Assembly (NCBI GenBank): GCA_900554845.1
Contig: USIY01000044.1
Coordinates: 1 to 12,380, forward strand
Length of the DNA: 12,380 nt
Direction of reading: 5' to 3'
From: an uncultured Bacteroidales bacterium
GTDB taxonomy: Bacteria > Bacteroidota > Bacteroidia > Bacteroidales > Muribaculaceae
Both the position numbers and the translations under genes were made by a program. Below the pieces are notes generated by a model. It worked only from the letters and a program-made list of their open reading frames with translations. It was not told where the DNA came from and searched no databases. Shown piece by piece: positions 1-8,023 of this stretch; within the stretch, counting starts at the first letter, position 1; every line of letters begins with the position of its first letter.

Positions 1-479
1 ATGACCTCACAGTCCTTGATATCGGAGCCGTCTATTTTTATTCTCACAAGCGTACGTGCTGACTGCCATCCTTGACGTCCGGCAGCTCCAGGATTTATAT
101 GCAACAAATTCAAGTCTTTGTCATACACTACTTTCAGAATATGCGAATGGCCACCTACAACCAACCCGGGTCGTTCGGTTGCAAGAATACCGCGTACTGT
201 CGGAGCCCATCGGCCGGGATAGCCCGAGATATGCTTCATCCAAACAGAAACATCCTCACATTTAAATCTTTCAATTTCATTGCACTGCCATCGTATATCC
301 TGGCCGTCGATGTTGCCGTACACCGCATGAACCACCGGCACCAACTGACGTAACCGTTTGATAATATCGGCGTCTCCGATATCGCCGGCATGCCACACTT
401 CATCGCAATCCTTGAAGTACTCCGAATAGCGCTCATCCCAAAGTCCGTGTGTGTCACTCAATATTCCTATCTGTTTCAT
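1..479 (-). CDS. YfcE/MJ0936-like metallophosphoesterase (3' end cut by window edge)
   Basis: The reverse strand reads open from an ATG at 479 to the window edge, giving 159 codons without a stop. Calcineurin-like phosphoesterase motifs appear in the right order: SDTHG (D9, H11), AGDIGD (D33), GNID (N56), MKHI with H83, and GGHSH (H111, H113), followed by INPGA near residue 128. These are the usual two-metal ligands of the small YfcE/MJ0936 phosphodiesterases, which run about 160-180 residues, so only a short C-terminal tail should be missing. There is no signal peptide, so it should be cytoplasmic. Family members hydrolyse phosphodiesters in vitro, often with unclear physiological substrates, and no substrate can be assigned here. 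It is transcribed divergently from fbp, from a promoter that overlaps the fbp promoter. The family call is firm and the biological role unknown. Confidence 0.9.
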   Translation of the reverse strand, partial: MKQIGILSDTHGLWDERYSEYFKDCDEVWHAGDIGDADIIKRLRQLVPVVHAVYGNIDGQDIRWQCNEIERFKCEDVSVWMKHISGYPGRWAPTVRGILATERPGLVVGGHSHILKVVYDKDLNLLHINPGAAGRQGWQSARTLVRIKIDGSDIKDCEV

Positions 480-502
480 TCCTGTTACAATTGTATAATC
501 CT

Positions 503-534
503 ATTGCAAAAGTAGTGTTTAATATGTAAATTTG
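503..534 (+). promoter_or_regulatory. Bacteroidetes-type promoter for fbp
   Basis: TTG at 504-506 is followed after 20 bp by TAAATTTG (527-534), a full match to the -7 consensus TAnnTTTG. Transcription would start near 540, giving a leader of about 45 nt before the ATG at 586. The -7 and -33 elements of this promoter each overlap the opposite element of the divergent promoter, so polymerase should be able to occupy only one direction at a time. Confidence 0.65.
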
Positions 535-538
535 CAAA
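507..538 (-). promoter_or_regulatory. Bacteroidetes-type promoter for the metallophosphoesterase
   Basis: On the reverse strand a -33 TTTG (535-538) is followed after exactly 20 bp by TACTTTTG (507-514), a full match to the Bacteroidetes -7 consensus TAnnTTTG. Transcription would start near 500, leaving a leader of roughly 20 nt before the ATG at 479. It lies almost exactly over the fbp promoter on the other strand. Confidence 0.7.
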
Positions 539-585
539 CCAGTTAATATAATAACGGTTTATATCCAAATACACTTAAATTGTAT

Positions 586-2592
586 ATGACCAATTCGGAA
601 ACCGAGACAAGAACTCCCGTCAACATATGCACCGTCAATTCCGACCGCAGGGTATTGGAACTGCTGTCCCAATCATTCGGTACTATTTCAGCCGCAGCCA
701 CTGAAATCATCAATCTTGAAGCGATACTTAACCTTCCCAAAGGGACCGAGCATTTTGTGGCGGATCTTCATGGAGAGTACGATGCCTTCAATCATCTTCT
801 TAAAAACGGATCGGGAAACATCCGACGAAAAGTCAACGATCTTTTCGGGGCGTTGATGAGCCAGGATGAAATACGCCAGTTATGTTCGCTGATATATTAT
901 CCAGAACAAAAACTTGCATATATCCGTTCCTCTATATCAAACCTTGACAATTTTTATCAGATAACTCTCCATCAGTTGGTCATGGTGCTTCAGTTGGTGT
1001 CCTCGAAATACACTCGTTCCAAAGTGCGTAAAAGCCTTCCGAAGGAATTCGCATATATAATCGAGGAATTGTTGCACGAATCCCCGTCCGTAACGAACAA
1101 GCAGTCATATTATTCCCGTATTCTTGAGACTATAATCTCCACAGGACAGGCCGAGGAGTTCATCATAGCCATCTGCAACGTCATCCAGCAGCTGTCAGTT
1201 GATCAGCTGCATATTCTCGGAGACATTTTTGATCGTGGAGCGGGTTCGCATCTTATACTCGACAAGCTTGAGAGATATAAAAATTTCGATATGCAATGGG
1301 GCAACCATGACGCATTGTGGATGGGAGCCGCCGCCGGCAATATGTGCTGTATTTCGAATGTTCTCCGCATATCTCTGCGTTATGACAATTTATCGCCCCT
1401 TGAGGACGGATACGGTATAAACCTTGTTCCTCTCGCATCTTTCGCCATAGATACATACGCCGATGATTCGTGCAAGCAGTTCCGTCCGAAACTCCGGGAC
1501 GACAGTGAATTTTCGGAAAAACACAAGAACCTGATTGCCAAGATGCATAAAGCCATTGCCATTATTCAGTTCAAACTTGAAGGACAAATGGCTGAAAAAT
1601 ATCCTCAATGGGAAATGCAGGACCGAAGGTTGCTTCATACCATAGACTATAACGACGGCACCGTCGTGGTTGAAGGGAAACGTTATAAAATGAACGACCT
1701 GAACTTTCCCACTATTGATCCCAATGATCCCTATAAGCTTTCTGAGGAGGAGGCCGATTTGATGAAGAAGCTCGTTCATTCTTTCCGTGTAAGCGACAAG
1801 TTGAAACGACATATAGGCATTTTCCTCTCGCACGGATGTATGTACAACATCAGCAACTCCAATCTATTATACCATGCTTCGGTGCCTTTGAATGTAGACG
1901 GGACTTTGCGAAAGGTCCTTGTCAAGGACAACCGGTATTCAGGAAGGGAGCTGATGAACAATATCGGATCGCTTATGCGGGAAGCGTTCAACAACGATAC
2001 CGATGAGAATGTACGCCAATATGCGGTGGACTATTATCATTATATATGGTGCGGCAAGGACTCCCCTCTTTTTGACAAGTCAAAGATGGCCACCTTCGAA
2101 CGATATTTCATAGACGATTCGGAAGCCCATGTGGAGAAAAAGGGATGGTACTACACATATCGCAACGATGAAAAGACCTGCGACATGATACTGGACGCAT
2201 TCGGGGTCACAGGAGAACACCGTCACATTATCAACGGCCATGTGCCCGTACGCGCCGTACAAGGCGAGAATCCCATCAAGGCCAATGGAAAGCTGATGGT
2301 CATAGACGGTGGTTTTTCCGAAGCATACAGGAGCACTACTGGCATAGCGGGATACACATTGGTATTCCATAGCCGCGGATTCGACCTTGTACAACACGAG
2401 CCGTTCTCTTCGCCCGAAGAGGCGGTCGAGAACGGCACGGATATCATATCTTCAACCACTCTTGTGGAACTCAGCGCACATCGCCTGACTGTCCGTGACA
2501 CGGACAAAGGCAAGGAATTGGAGTCACAAGTCCGTGAATTGCGCGAATTGCTTTACGCTTATCGCCACGGTCTGATCAAGGAACATAAGTAA
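586..2592 (+). CDS. fbp: Fructose-1,6-bisphosphatase, class III
   Basis: A 668-residue protein matching class III fructose-1,6-bisphosphatase in length and motifs. The class converts fructose 1,6-bisphosphate to fructose 6-phosphate in gluconeogenesis in the cytoplasm. It uses a calcineurin-like metallophosphatase fold, unlike class I and II enzymes. Visible metal-site motifs are VADLHGEYD (D60, H62), GDIFDRG (D213, D216), GNHD (N240, H241, D242) and NGHVPV (H552), followed by a conserved MVIDGGF segment. The last 35 or so residues are charged and helix-prone. The ATG at 586 is preferred; an in-frame TTG two codons upstream (580) is possible but adds only two residues. The 3' end overlaps the convergent GH51 gene by 17 bp. 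Class III enzymes are typical of Firmicutes and Bacteroidetes. Confidence 0.96.
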   Translation: MTNSETETRTPVNICTVNSDRRVLELLSQSFGTISAAATEIINLEAILNLPKGTEHFVADLHGEYDAFNHLLKNGSGNIRRKVNDLFGALMSQDEIRQLCSLIYYPEQKLAYIRSSISNLDNFYQITLHQLVMVLQLVSSKYTRSKVRKSLPKEFAYIIEELLHESPSVTNKQSYYSRILETIISTGQAEEFIIAICNVIQQLSVDQLHILGDIFDRGAGSHLILDKLERYKNFDMQWGNHDALWMGAAAGNMCCISNVLRISLRYDNLSPLEDGYGINLVPLASFAIDTYADDSCKQFRPKLRDDSEFSEKHKNLIAKMHKAIAIIQFKLEGQMAEKYPQWEMQDRRLLHTIDYNDGTVVVEGKRYKMNDLNFPTIDPNDPYKLSEEEADLMKKLVHSFRVSDKLKRHIGIFLSHGCMYNISNSNLLYHASVPLNVDGTLRKVLVKDNRYSGRELMNNIGSLMREAFNNDTDENVRQYAVDYYHYIWCGKDSPLFDKSKMATFERYFIDDSEAHVEKKGWYYTYRNDEKTCDMILDAFGVTGEHRHIINGHVPVRAVQGENPIKANGKLMVIDGGFSEAYRSTTGIAGYTLVFHSRGFDLVQHEPFSSPEEAVENGTDIISSTTLVELSAHRLTVRDTDKGKELESQVRELRELLYAYRHGLIKEHK

Positions 2593-5035
2593 GTACGGTA
2601 AAAGAATAAGCCGGCATTTTCACTTTGAACGACGGTGAATTCTCAGTTACCGTATCTTCCCTAATGTCCGGAGTTGTATCTGCCGGAGCACCTGTCATCA
2701 CTGTACGTTCAATAGTATAGGAAGCATTATTGGGAAGGACTTTGGACAGATCAACATCAAGGGCTGTCTCGGCAGGCAGCAGGTTGACCAATTTCACCAT
2801 CACTCGGCCTGTCTTCTCATCCTTGACGATGCTTGCGCCTACACGAACTCTGGCTTTGTCATTGTCTGTCGATATACTAAGGCTGGAATTTAGATATTTA
2901 TTGCCGGAGTATTCTCCGAACAGACGCATTGTATGATAGTCAGTGGTGGGCTTTACCTCGGTATTGTTGAAATAGATAAGGTCCGGACGCCACTGGGTAT
3001 GGTTTTCTTTTGCCAGAAGGGGCGCATATGAACTTAGCTCGACAACATCTGCATTGCGCTCAACGGATGTAAGATAAAGCGCTTCGGCAAGCGCGGTCTC
3101 CATGTTGCTGGGACGTCCCGGCAGATGCGCCGCCCATTCCCCGAGATAAACTTTAGTTCCGTCGCGGTCATAATCATCATAAAAGTTCTGATTGTAGATG
3201 AGCCATGCCGGATCAACATAGTAATGTTCGTCCACAAGATCAACATTTTCCTGCTTGGCAAGGCGCCATCCTTCATCATAATCAGCTCCTTCGTAGAACG
3301 GTCCCACTGTGCCCACAACCTGAATTTCAGGATATGCTTTTTTAACGGCAGAATTAATTTTCTTGAATCTTTCCTCAAATATTTCTGTTATCATATCCTC
3401 ATTGCCGATACCGATGTATTTCAGATTGAAAGGCTCCGGATGCCCGGCCTCCGCACGCTTTGCACCCCAAGCGGACGTAACTGGACCATTGGCGTATTCT
3501 ATTAGATCCAGCACATCCTGAATATAGGAGTCGAGAGAATCCATGGGCAGTCCGCACTGTTGCCCGTAAAGGGTTAAGTCATCCTTTGAATACTTCGAGG
3601 GTCTTCCTGAGTTCTGACATGGAACAGCGGCGGCAAGTACAGGCAGCGGCTCCATACCCAAATCTTCGCAGAACTGAAAATATTCATAGTAGCCGAGCCC
3701 TCTCGTCTGATGGTATCCCCACAGATTATAGAGAGGCTTTCTTTCCTCCAGCTTTCCTATGGAACCTTTCCAGTCGTACATGTTGTCAATGCCGTTGCCG
3801 TGAGCAACGCAACCTCCGGGAAAGCGCAGGAACCGTGGTTTCAGATTCTGTAATGTCTCGGCCAAATCCTTGCGAAGTCCGTTTCTGCGACCTTTGAATG
3901 TATTGACAGGGAACAAGGAAATCATATCCATGTCTATCACACCAGTTTTTTCAGGAGCCAACAGTAATTTTGCGTCCCCGACATTTGCAGCGGAGGTCAA
4001 TACAATCTCATAATCATTCCATTTTTGGGATGCCTTGACAGTTATTTTGCCATCGGCGCATACCCATCCTGAATTCTCGGACACAAGCTGAACTTTCACG
4101 GGCATTTTTACATTTGAACGTGCCTTGAAGCTGAAACGATATTTCTCACCTTGCTTCAATGCGATGCCGTCCCATCCGTCGTTGACCAATGCGCCGTTTC
4201 CTTTCGGATCCTTGATATTAAGCCGTGCGTAATGAGGATTGTTCTTATGAATAGGATTCGATGTAAGTATATTCATGTCAACGCCTGCTCCGCGAACGCT
4301 CCATGCATATTGCGGCCCCCACTTTTTTGTGCCGTTTTCACTCGGATCGTATTCAAAATCTCGGTTCTGTACAAGTTCTGCGTAAAGTCCGCCGTCCGCA
4401 GCATAGTTGATGTCCTCAAAAAATATGCCCATCAGCAACGGACTTATCTCCTTGGAAGTGCCCGTTGCGGTCAAAGTGCCTGCCAATGGCTTGAGATCGG
4501 CAAAACGACGGGAATCTCCATCGCAATGCTCGCTGTACAATGCTGCAAGACTACCGCGCTCTTCCATATAATTCTTCAAGTCGGAGATCATGGAATCGTT
4601 CATTTCCATAACTGTACCGCTCAAATCTTGATCTCCGATCTTTACCGTAGCTTCCTTGAATGAGGGACTGGACACAAACGGGAGGCGAGCGGCGTCGGCT
4701 TCCTTAAGATAACGTTGTGGTTTCCACTTCTTCAAATCATCGGATTCTGCGCACCCTGTTACAGATCCATTGTCAGTGGCTTTAAAAAGACATATCCATT
4801 TACCATCGACATTGTAAAGTTTCGGTTCCCACATTTTCTTATGGATCCCCCAAGTTCCGAAATCAGACCTCACGAAATCGTAACCGTTGCCTAATGGAAC
4901 CCATTGTCCGGATTCCTCGTGGACGGCTATACGAAGACCACCTTGACCGTCGGCCGGAGAATATACAAATACATCCCCCGCCGTGGCGCTTAACGCCATC
5001 ATGGACAGTACCCCTGCTATAATCGTTCTTTTCAT
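2576..5035 (-). CDS. Secreted GH51 alpha-L-arabinofuranosidase with GH43-like N-terminal segment and CBM4/9-like domain
   Basis: An 819-residue exported enzyme predicted to release terminal alpha-L-arabinofuranosyl residues from arabinan or arabinoxylan-type glycans by a retaining mechanism. Residues 1-19 form a signal peptide ending ATA|GD. Residues about 30-110 resemble a GH43-type propeller blade (GLRIAVHE, SDFGTWGIHKKMWEP, LKKWKPQRYL), too short for a full propeller. The GH51 region proper opens at GIFFEDINYAADGGLYAELV (about 203-222). A CBM4/9-like sandwich follows at about 235-375, then the TIM barrel starting near RFLRFPGGC (401-409). GIGNED supplies the acid/base Glu546 and YLGEWAA the nucleophile Glu633. 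A C-terminal beta-sandwich ends the protein. The start lies 54 bp after the alkaline phosphatase stop on the same strand, with no clear promoter of its own, so co-transcription is likely. The family is certain; the exact substrate is inferred. Confidence 0.93.
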   Translation of the reverse strand: MKRTIIAGVLSMMALSATAGDVFVYSPADGQGGLRIAVHEESGQWVPLGNGYDFVRSDFGTWGIHKKMWEPKLYNVDGKWICLFKATDNGSVTGCAESDDLKKWKPQRYLKEADAARLPFVSSPSFKEATVKIGDQDLSGTVMEMNDSMISDLKNYMEERGSLAALYSEHCDGDSRRFADLKPLAGTLTATGTSKEISPLLMGIFFEDINYAADGGLYAELVQNRDFEYDPSENGTKKWGPQYAWSVRGAGVDMNILTSNPIHKNNPHYARLNIKDPKGNGALVNDGWDGIALKQGEKYRFSFKARSNVKMPVKVQLVSENSGWVCADGKITVKASQKWNDYEIVLTSAANVGDAKLLLAPEKTGVIDMDMISLFPVNTFKGRRNGLRKDLAETLQNLKPRFLRFPGGCVAHGNGIDNMYDWKGSIGKLEERKPLYNLWGYHQTRGLGYYEYFQFCEDLGMEPLPVLAAAVPCQNSGRPSKYSKDDLTLYGQQCGLPMDSLDSYIQDVLDLIEYANGPVTSAWGAKRAEAGHPEPFNLKYIGIGNEDMITEIFEERFKKINSAVKKAYPEIQVVGTVGPFYEGADYDEGWRLAKQENVDLVDEHYYVDPAWLIYNQNFYDDYDRDGTKVYLGEWAAHLPGRPSNMETALAEALYLTSVERNADVVELSSYAPLLAKENHTQWRPDLIYFNNTEVKPTTDYHTMRLFGEYSGNKYLNSSLSISTDNDKARVRVGASIVKDEKTGRVMVKLVNLLPAETALDVDLSKVLPNNASYTIERTVMTGAPADTTPDIREDTVTENSPSFKVKMPAYSFTVLTYVP

Positions 5036-5089
5036 CTGTCTATTATAATGAATTCATATTCTGTTTATTGATGAAGTCCGGACTGAACA

Positions 5090-6496
5090 TCATTTCATGG
5101 AATCATCGGTGGCTATATTGTAGATGATCCGCGGGAGCTGCGTGTTGTCGTGAATTCCGTTGAAACGTTGTGAATCAACTCCTATCGCGAATACAGGTAC
5201 AAAATCGCCAGAATGGCTTTCAGCAGTGAACCCGATGCCCGCTATGTCGTTGAAAGTGTCGAACACTGACTCCACGAACCGATTGCTAATATTATACATG
5301 GTGCGATGATCCTTGAAATTATGTTTCACAAACGTTTGCTGGAATTCATTCTTGATAGCCGCTGTCTGGGCATCATTCAGTTTCACCTCTTTCCAGAATC
5401 CCAGTTTGTCAGAAAGCATCTTTTTCATCTCTTCCCATGTGATTTTCTTCTTGCCCTTCAGCTGGTCAATGCACCATTCCGAGAAACGGTCTTTAGAAAT
5501 TCGCTGGTAATCCAGGATCTTAAGATTCGCCTCATAGTGAAGGAATTGATTTGCCAATGCCATACCACCGGTGTTATGGTCGGCGGTAATGACAATAAGT
5601 GTCTCGTCAGGGTGTTGTTTATAGAAATCATAAGCCACACCTATCGCTTCCTGAAGACGAAGCACCTCATGGACCACCCCTCCGCCGTCATTGCTGTGAG
5701 CCGCATGATCAATGTCGCCGTTCTCTATCATCATGAAGAAATGGTCAGGCGAAGTCTTTTGAAGATGCGCCAGACATGCTTTGGTCATATCTACCAGATT
5801 GAGGACTCCGGGTATGGAATCGACAGTATATCCTATTGTGGAAGAATGAACGGTGTCAGTATTCAACAATACTATGCGTTCCGATGTCAAGTCGGTCAAC
5901 TTGTCGATTCCCCTTACGGTCATCACATTGTTTTCGGTGAAAAGCTGTTGCAAATTATTGGGCTTGCCGTTCTTGTCCTTCAGACCGCGCCAATTAGATC
6001 CGGCAATGAACTGGTAACCGCTGATGGCGGCGTCACAACCTATTTCGTAAGACATTCCACGGTTTATCTGATGCGCGTAAAAGGCTGCCGGGGTAGCGTC
6101 GTCAGGAGATCCTGTAGTGACCAGACCAACTCCCCAGCCTTTATTGAACAGTTCGGCGGCTACGCTTTGCACTGCCACGCTGTCCTTGTCCATGCCTATT
6201 ACTCCATTGTTGGTCTTGTGTCCTGTGGCCAATGCGGTCCCTCCTGCGGCGGAATCGGTAATGTCAGAAGAAGCCGAATAACTTGTGGCATAGCTTGTGA
6301 CGGGGAAATTGAGCATAAGTATAGGTTTTGTGTTGCCCAATACGCTACGATTATACGCTTCTGTGACGGCTATATGTCCTTGTCCCATGCCGTCGCCTAT
6401 GAAGTAAAAAATATATTTGGCAGGTTGCGCCGCCATCGATGATAACGAAACTGCCGCGGCCGTTAACGCCGCTGTGATTATGCGTTTATTTTTCAT
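5090..6496 (-). CDS. Secreted alkaline phosphatase (PhoA family)
   Basis: A 468-residue alkaline phosphatase, a metal-dependent phosphomonoesterase that works outside the cytoplasm. Residues 1-23 form a signal peptide (charged KNKR, alanine-rich core, cleavage near SMAA|QP). The family motifs are complete: FIGDGMG (metal ligand D35), TDSAAGGTALATG with the phosphorylated nucleophile Ser82, ENGDIDHAAH (D263, H267), ITADHNTGG (D306, H307) and ESHSGD (H428). No Cys in the lipobox position, so it should be a soluble periplasmic protein. It reads away from the MATE gene from a consensus promoter at 6517-6548 with a leader of only about 13 nt, and is followed 54 bp later by the large GH51. A Pho-type operator was not recognised, so phosphate control is not shown. 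The enzyme class is certain; its natural substrate is not. Confidence 0.95.
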   Translation of the reverse strand: MKNKRIITAALTAAAVSLSSMAAQPAKYIFYFIGDGMGQGHIAVTEAYNRSVLGNTKPILMLNFPVTSYATSYSASSDITDSAAGGTALATGHKTNNGVIGMDKDSVAVQSVAAELFNKGWGVGLVTTGSPDDATPAAFYAHQINRGMSYEIGCDAAISGYQFIAGSNWRGLKDKNGKPNNLQQLFTENNVMTVRGIDKLTDLTSERIVLLNTDTVHSSTIGYTVDSIPGVLNLVDMTKACLAHLQKTSPDHFFMMIENGDIDHAAHSNDGGGVVHEVLRLQEAIGVAYDFYKQHPDETLIVITADHNTGGMALANQFLHYEANLKILDYQRISKDRFSEWCIDQLKGKKKITWEEMKKMLSDKLGFWKEVKLNDAQTAAIKNEFQQTFVKHNFKDHRTMYNISNRFVESVFDTFNDIAGIGFTAESHSGDFVPVFAIGVDSQRFNGIHDNTQLPRIIYNIATDDSMK

Positions 6497-6516
6497 GATA
6501 TAAGTTATTTCTATTG

Positions 6517-6548
6517 CAAAATTAATTAATTATTGGTATCGCGCCAAA
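6517..6548 (-). promoter_or_regulatory. Bacteroidetes-type promoter for alkaline phosphatase-GH51 unit
   Basis: On the reverse strand TTTG (545-548 of the 6-kb block, i.e. 6545-6548) is followed after 20 bp by TAATTTTG (6517-6524), matching both the -33 and the -7 consensus. Transcription would start near 6510, just upstream of the ATG at 6496. The 11 bases CTATTGCAAAA (plus strand, 6511-6521) recur exactly at 501-511 in the phosphoesterase promoter. Confidence 0.7.
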
Positions 6549-6611
6549 TATAATCTTTAGCGCCTTCCGTCGTTAATCTATTGCATCAAGACATGCGGAA
6601 AGGTTAAGGTT

Positions 6612-7994
6612 ATGCAAAAAGACATAAGGGCAAGTCATCATATGGACATGACTTCAGGCCCGTTGGCTAACAAAATATTGCTTTTTTCATTACCGCTGAT
6701 AGCAAGCGGCATACTCCAGCAGTCCTTCAATGTAGTGGATGTGGCTGTAATAGGCAATTATGCCGACAAAAGCGCCATAGCTGCGGTAGGCAGCAACGGC
6801 CCGATAATAAGCATCATAGTGAATCTGTTCATCGGAGTCTCGGTAGGTGCCAACGCCGTCATAGCGCGTTTCATCGGAGAAGGGCGTGCCGACGAAGTCA
6901 GGGATTCAGTCTCTACCGTGGCATGGACTTCCATAGTTTCCGGAGTGCTCCTGCTGCTGATAGGATGCTCTTTGTCACGGCCCATTTTGGAGTTGATGAG
7001 TGCGCCGCCGGACGTGATCGACCTTGCCAACAGGTATCTTAAGATATATTTCGTCGGCATGCCGTTCCTGATGGTGTATAATTTTGGAGGAGCGATACTC
7101 CGGAGCATCGGCGATACCCCAAAACTGTTCTATTCTCTGGCAATAGCAAATATTGTAAATGTAATACTTGACTTTCTGTTTGTGGGCGCGCTCAACATGG
7201 GCGTCGCCGGCGTGGCATGGGGCACTGTCATAGCCAATGCCGTCAACGCCGCGATTATAGTATATTATCTGAACCGCGAGCCGGATCCTTACAAACTGAC
7301 GTTGACACCGTCCCGTTGGAAAATGTCGGTCCCCGATCTGAAGGAAATACTCCGCATCGGGGTTCCGGCAGGTCTGCAGGGCATGATATTCTCATTCTCA
7401 AATATCTTCATCCAGGCATCGATCAACAAATTTGGAGCCGCCGCTATAGCCGGATCTGCCACAGCACTGACTTATGAAGCTTACTGCTATTTCGTAGTTG
7501 CCGGCATCAACGGAGCCGCCATAGCTTTCACAAGCCAGAATTATGGCGCGCGCAAACCGCAACGATGCAAAAGAGTCTGGGAGATCTGCATGGCTTACAG
7601 CGTCGGCATTATGGTGATATGCAATCTGCTTTTCGTAGTCTTTTCTAAAGATGTTTTTCAGGTTTTCACCTCAGACCCGGACGTGATACATTATGCCACG
7701 ATACGTTTCCATACTGTACTTATTTACCAGTGGACGGCATGTTCGTATGAAATTTCGGGATCCTATATGCGGGGACTTGGTTATTCAGTGATTCCAATGT
7801 TGTTGACAGTCTTCGGCACTTGCATACTGAGGCTTTTCTGGGTATGGATATTCCCCTCGATCAATTATTCCTTCGGCACACTCCTCGCCATCTACCCGAT
7901 CAGTTGGATCATAACCGGAATCATGGTGGTAGCTGCGGCATTTATAGTCCAGCACAAGGTGTTCGGAGCGTTGCAAACAAACGACTCCATCTGA
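6612..7994 (+). CDS. MATE family multidrug/sodium antiporter-type exporter
   Basis: A 460-residue polytopic inner-membrane protein with the length and hydrophobic pattern of the twelve-helix MATE transporters, closest in feel to the MepA/DinF branch. Typical landmarks are the N-terminal MTSGPLANKILLFSLPLIAS segment (about residues 13-32), the FNVVDVAVIGNY helix, the GVSVGANAVIARFIGEG turn, and the pseudo-repeated second half beginning near ILRIGVPAGLQGMIFSFSN with NYGARKPQR further on. Members export cationic compounds in exchange for Na+ or H+; the cargo here cannot be told. It is a single-gene unit: divergent from the alkaline phosphatase, and ended by a hairpin that contains its own stop codon. 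No convincing TAnnTTTG element was found in the 115 bp upstream, so its promoter is unassigned. The family call is firm. Confidence 0.93.
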   Translation: MQKDIRASHHMDMTSGPLANKILLFSLPLIASGILQQSFNVVDVAVIGNYADKSAIAAVGSNGPIISIIVNLFIGVSVGANAVIARFIGEGRADEVRDSVSTVAWTSIVSGVLLLLIGCSLSRPILELMSAPPDVIDLANRYLKIYFVGMPFLMVYNFGGAILRSIGDTPKLFYSLAIANIVNVILDFLFVGALNMGVAGVAWGTVIANAVNAAIIVYYLNREPDPYKLTLTPSRWKMSVPDLKEILRIGVPAGLQGMIFSFSNIFIQASINKFGAAAIAGSATALTYEAYCYFVVAGINGAAIAFTSQNYGARKPQRCKRVWEICMAYSVGIMVICNLLFVVFSKDVFQVFTSDPDVIHYATIRFHTVLIYQWTACSYEISGSYMRGLGYSVIPMLLTVFGTCILRLFWVWIFPSINYSFGTLLAIYPISWIITGIMVVAAAFIVQHKVFGALQTNDSI

Positions 7995-8016
7995 CACTGC
8001 TTGTCGGATGGAGTCG
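7982..8016 (+). terminator. Hairpin terminator embedded in the MATE stop region, possibly bidirectional
   Basis: The arms 7982-7996 and 8002-8016 pair over 15 bp with a 5-nt loop (CTGCT). The single non-Watson-Crick pair (7992 with 8006) is a U-G wobble in plus-strand RNA but an A-C mismatch in minus-strand RNA, so it fits the MATE transcript best. The MATE stop codon (7992-7994) lies inside the left arm. The downstream tract ATTTGATGTTT is only moderately T-rich. On the other strand the hairpin is followed by TTTGTTTG, so it may also end the GH5 transcript. Confidence 0.7.
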
Positions 8017-8023
8017 ATTTGAT

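Noticed and set aside
236..457. Short minus-strand frame and plus-strand frames at 56-353
   Set aside because: They overlap the metallophosphoesterase, whose ordered metal-binding motifs in another frame show it to be the real gene.
580..585. TTG start for fbp two codons upstream of the ATG
   Set aside because: It adds only two residues and the ATG at 586 is a stronger start codon; there is no Shine-Dalgarno evidence for either.
2594..2654. Inverted repeat TACGGTAA...TTACCGTA just after the fbp stop, considered as a terminator
   Set aside because: The arms are 45 bp apart with only a weak inner TTCAC/GTGAA pairing and no T tract, and the segment codes for the end of the GH51 protein.
4151..4663. 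A 170-codon plus-strand frame opposite the large GH51
   Set aside because: Cys-rich, low-complexity translation with no motif, fully inside a well-supported GH51 gene.
5075..5084. 10-bp palindrome AGTCCGGACT between the alkaline phosphatase and GH51 genes
   Set aside because: It has no loop for a stable hairpin and palindromes this short are expected by chance; nothing else supports an operator.
5306..6442. A 378-codon open frame on the plus strand opposite the alkaline phosphatase
   Set aside because: Its translation is rich in His, Cys and Arg with no recognisable motif, while the opposite strand encodes a complete, motif-perfect alkaline phosphatase. It is a shadow of high-GC third positions.
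6549..6611. Possible MATE promoter around TAATCTTTAG (6551-6560)
   Set aside because: It does not fit TAnnTTTG and has no -33 element at the right distance.
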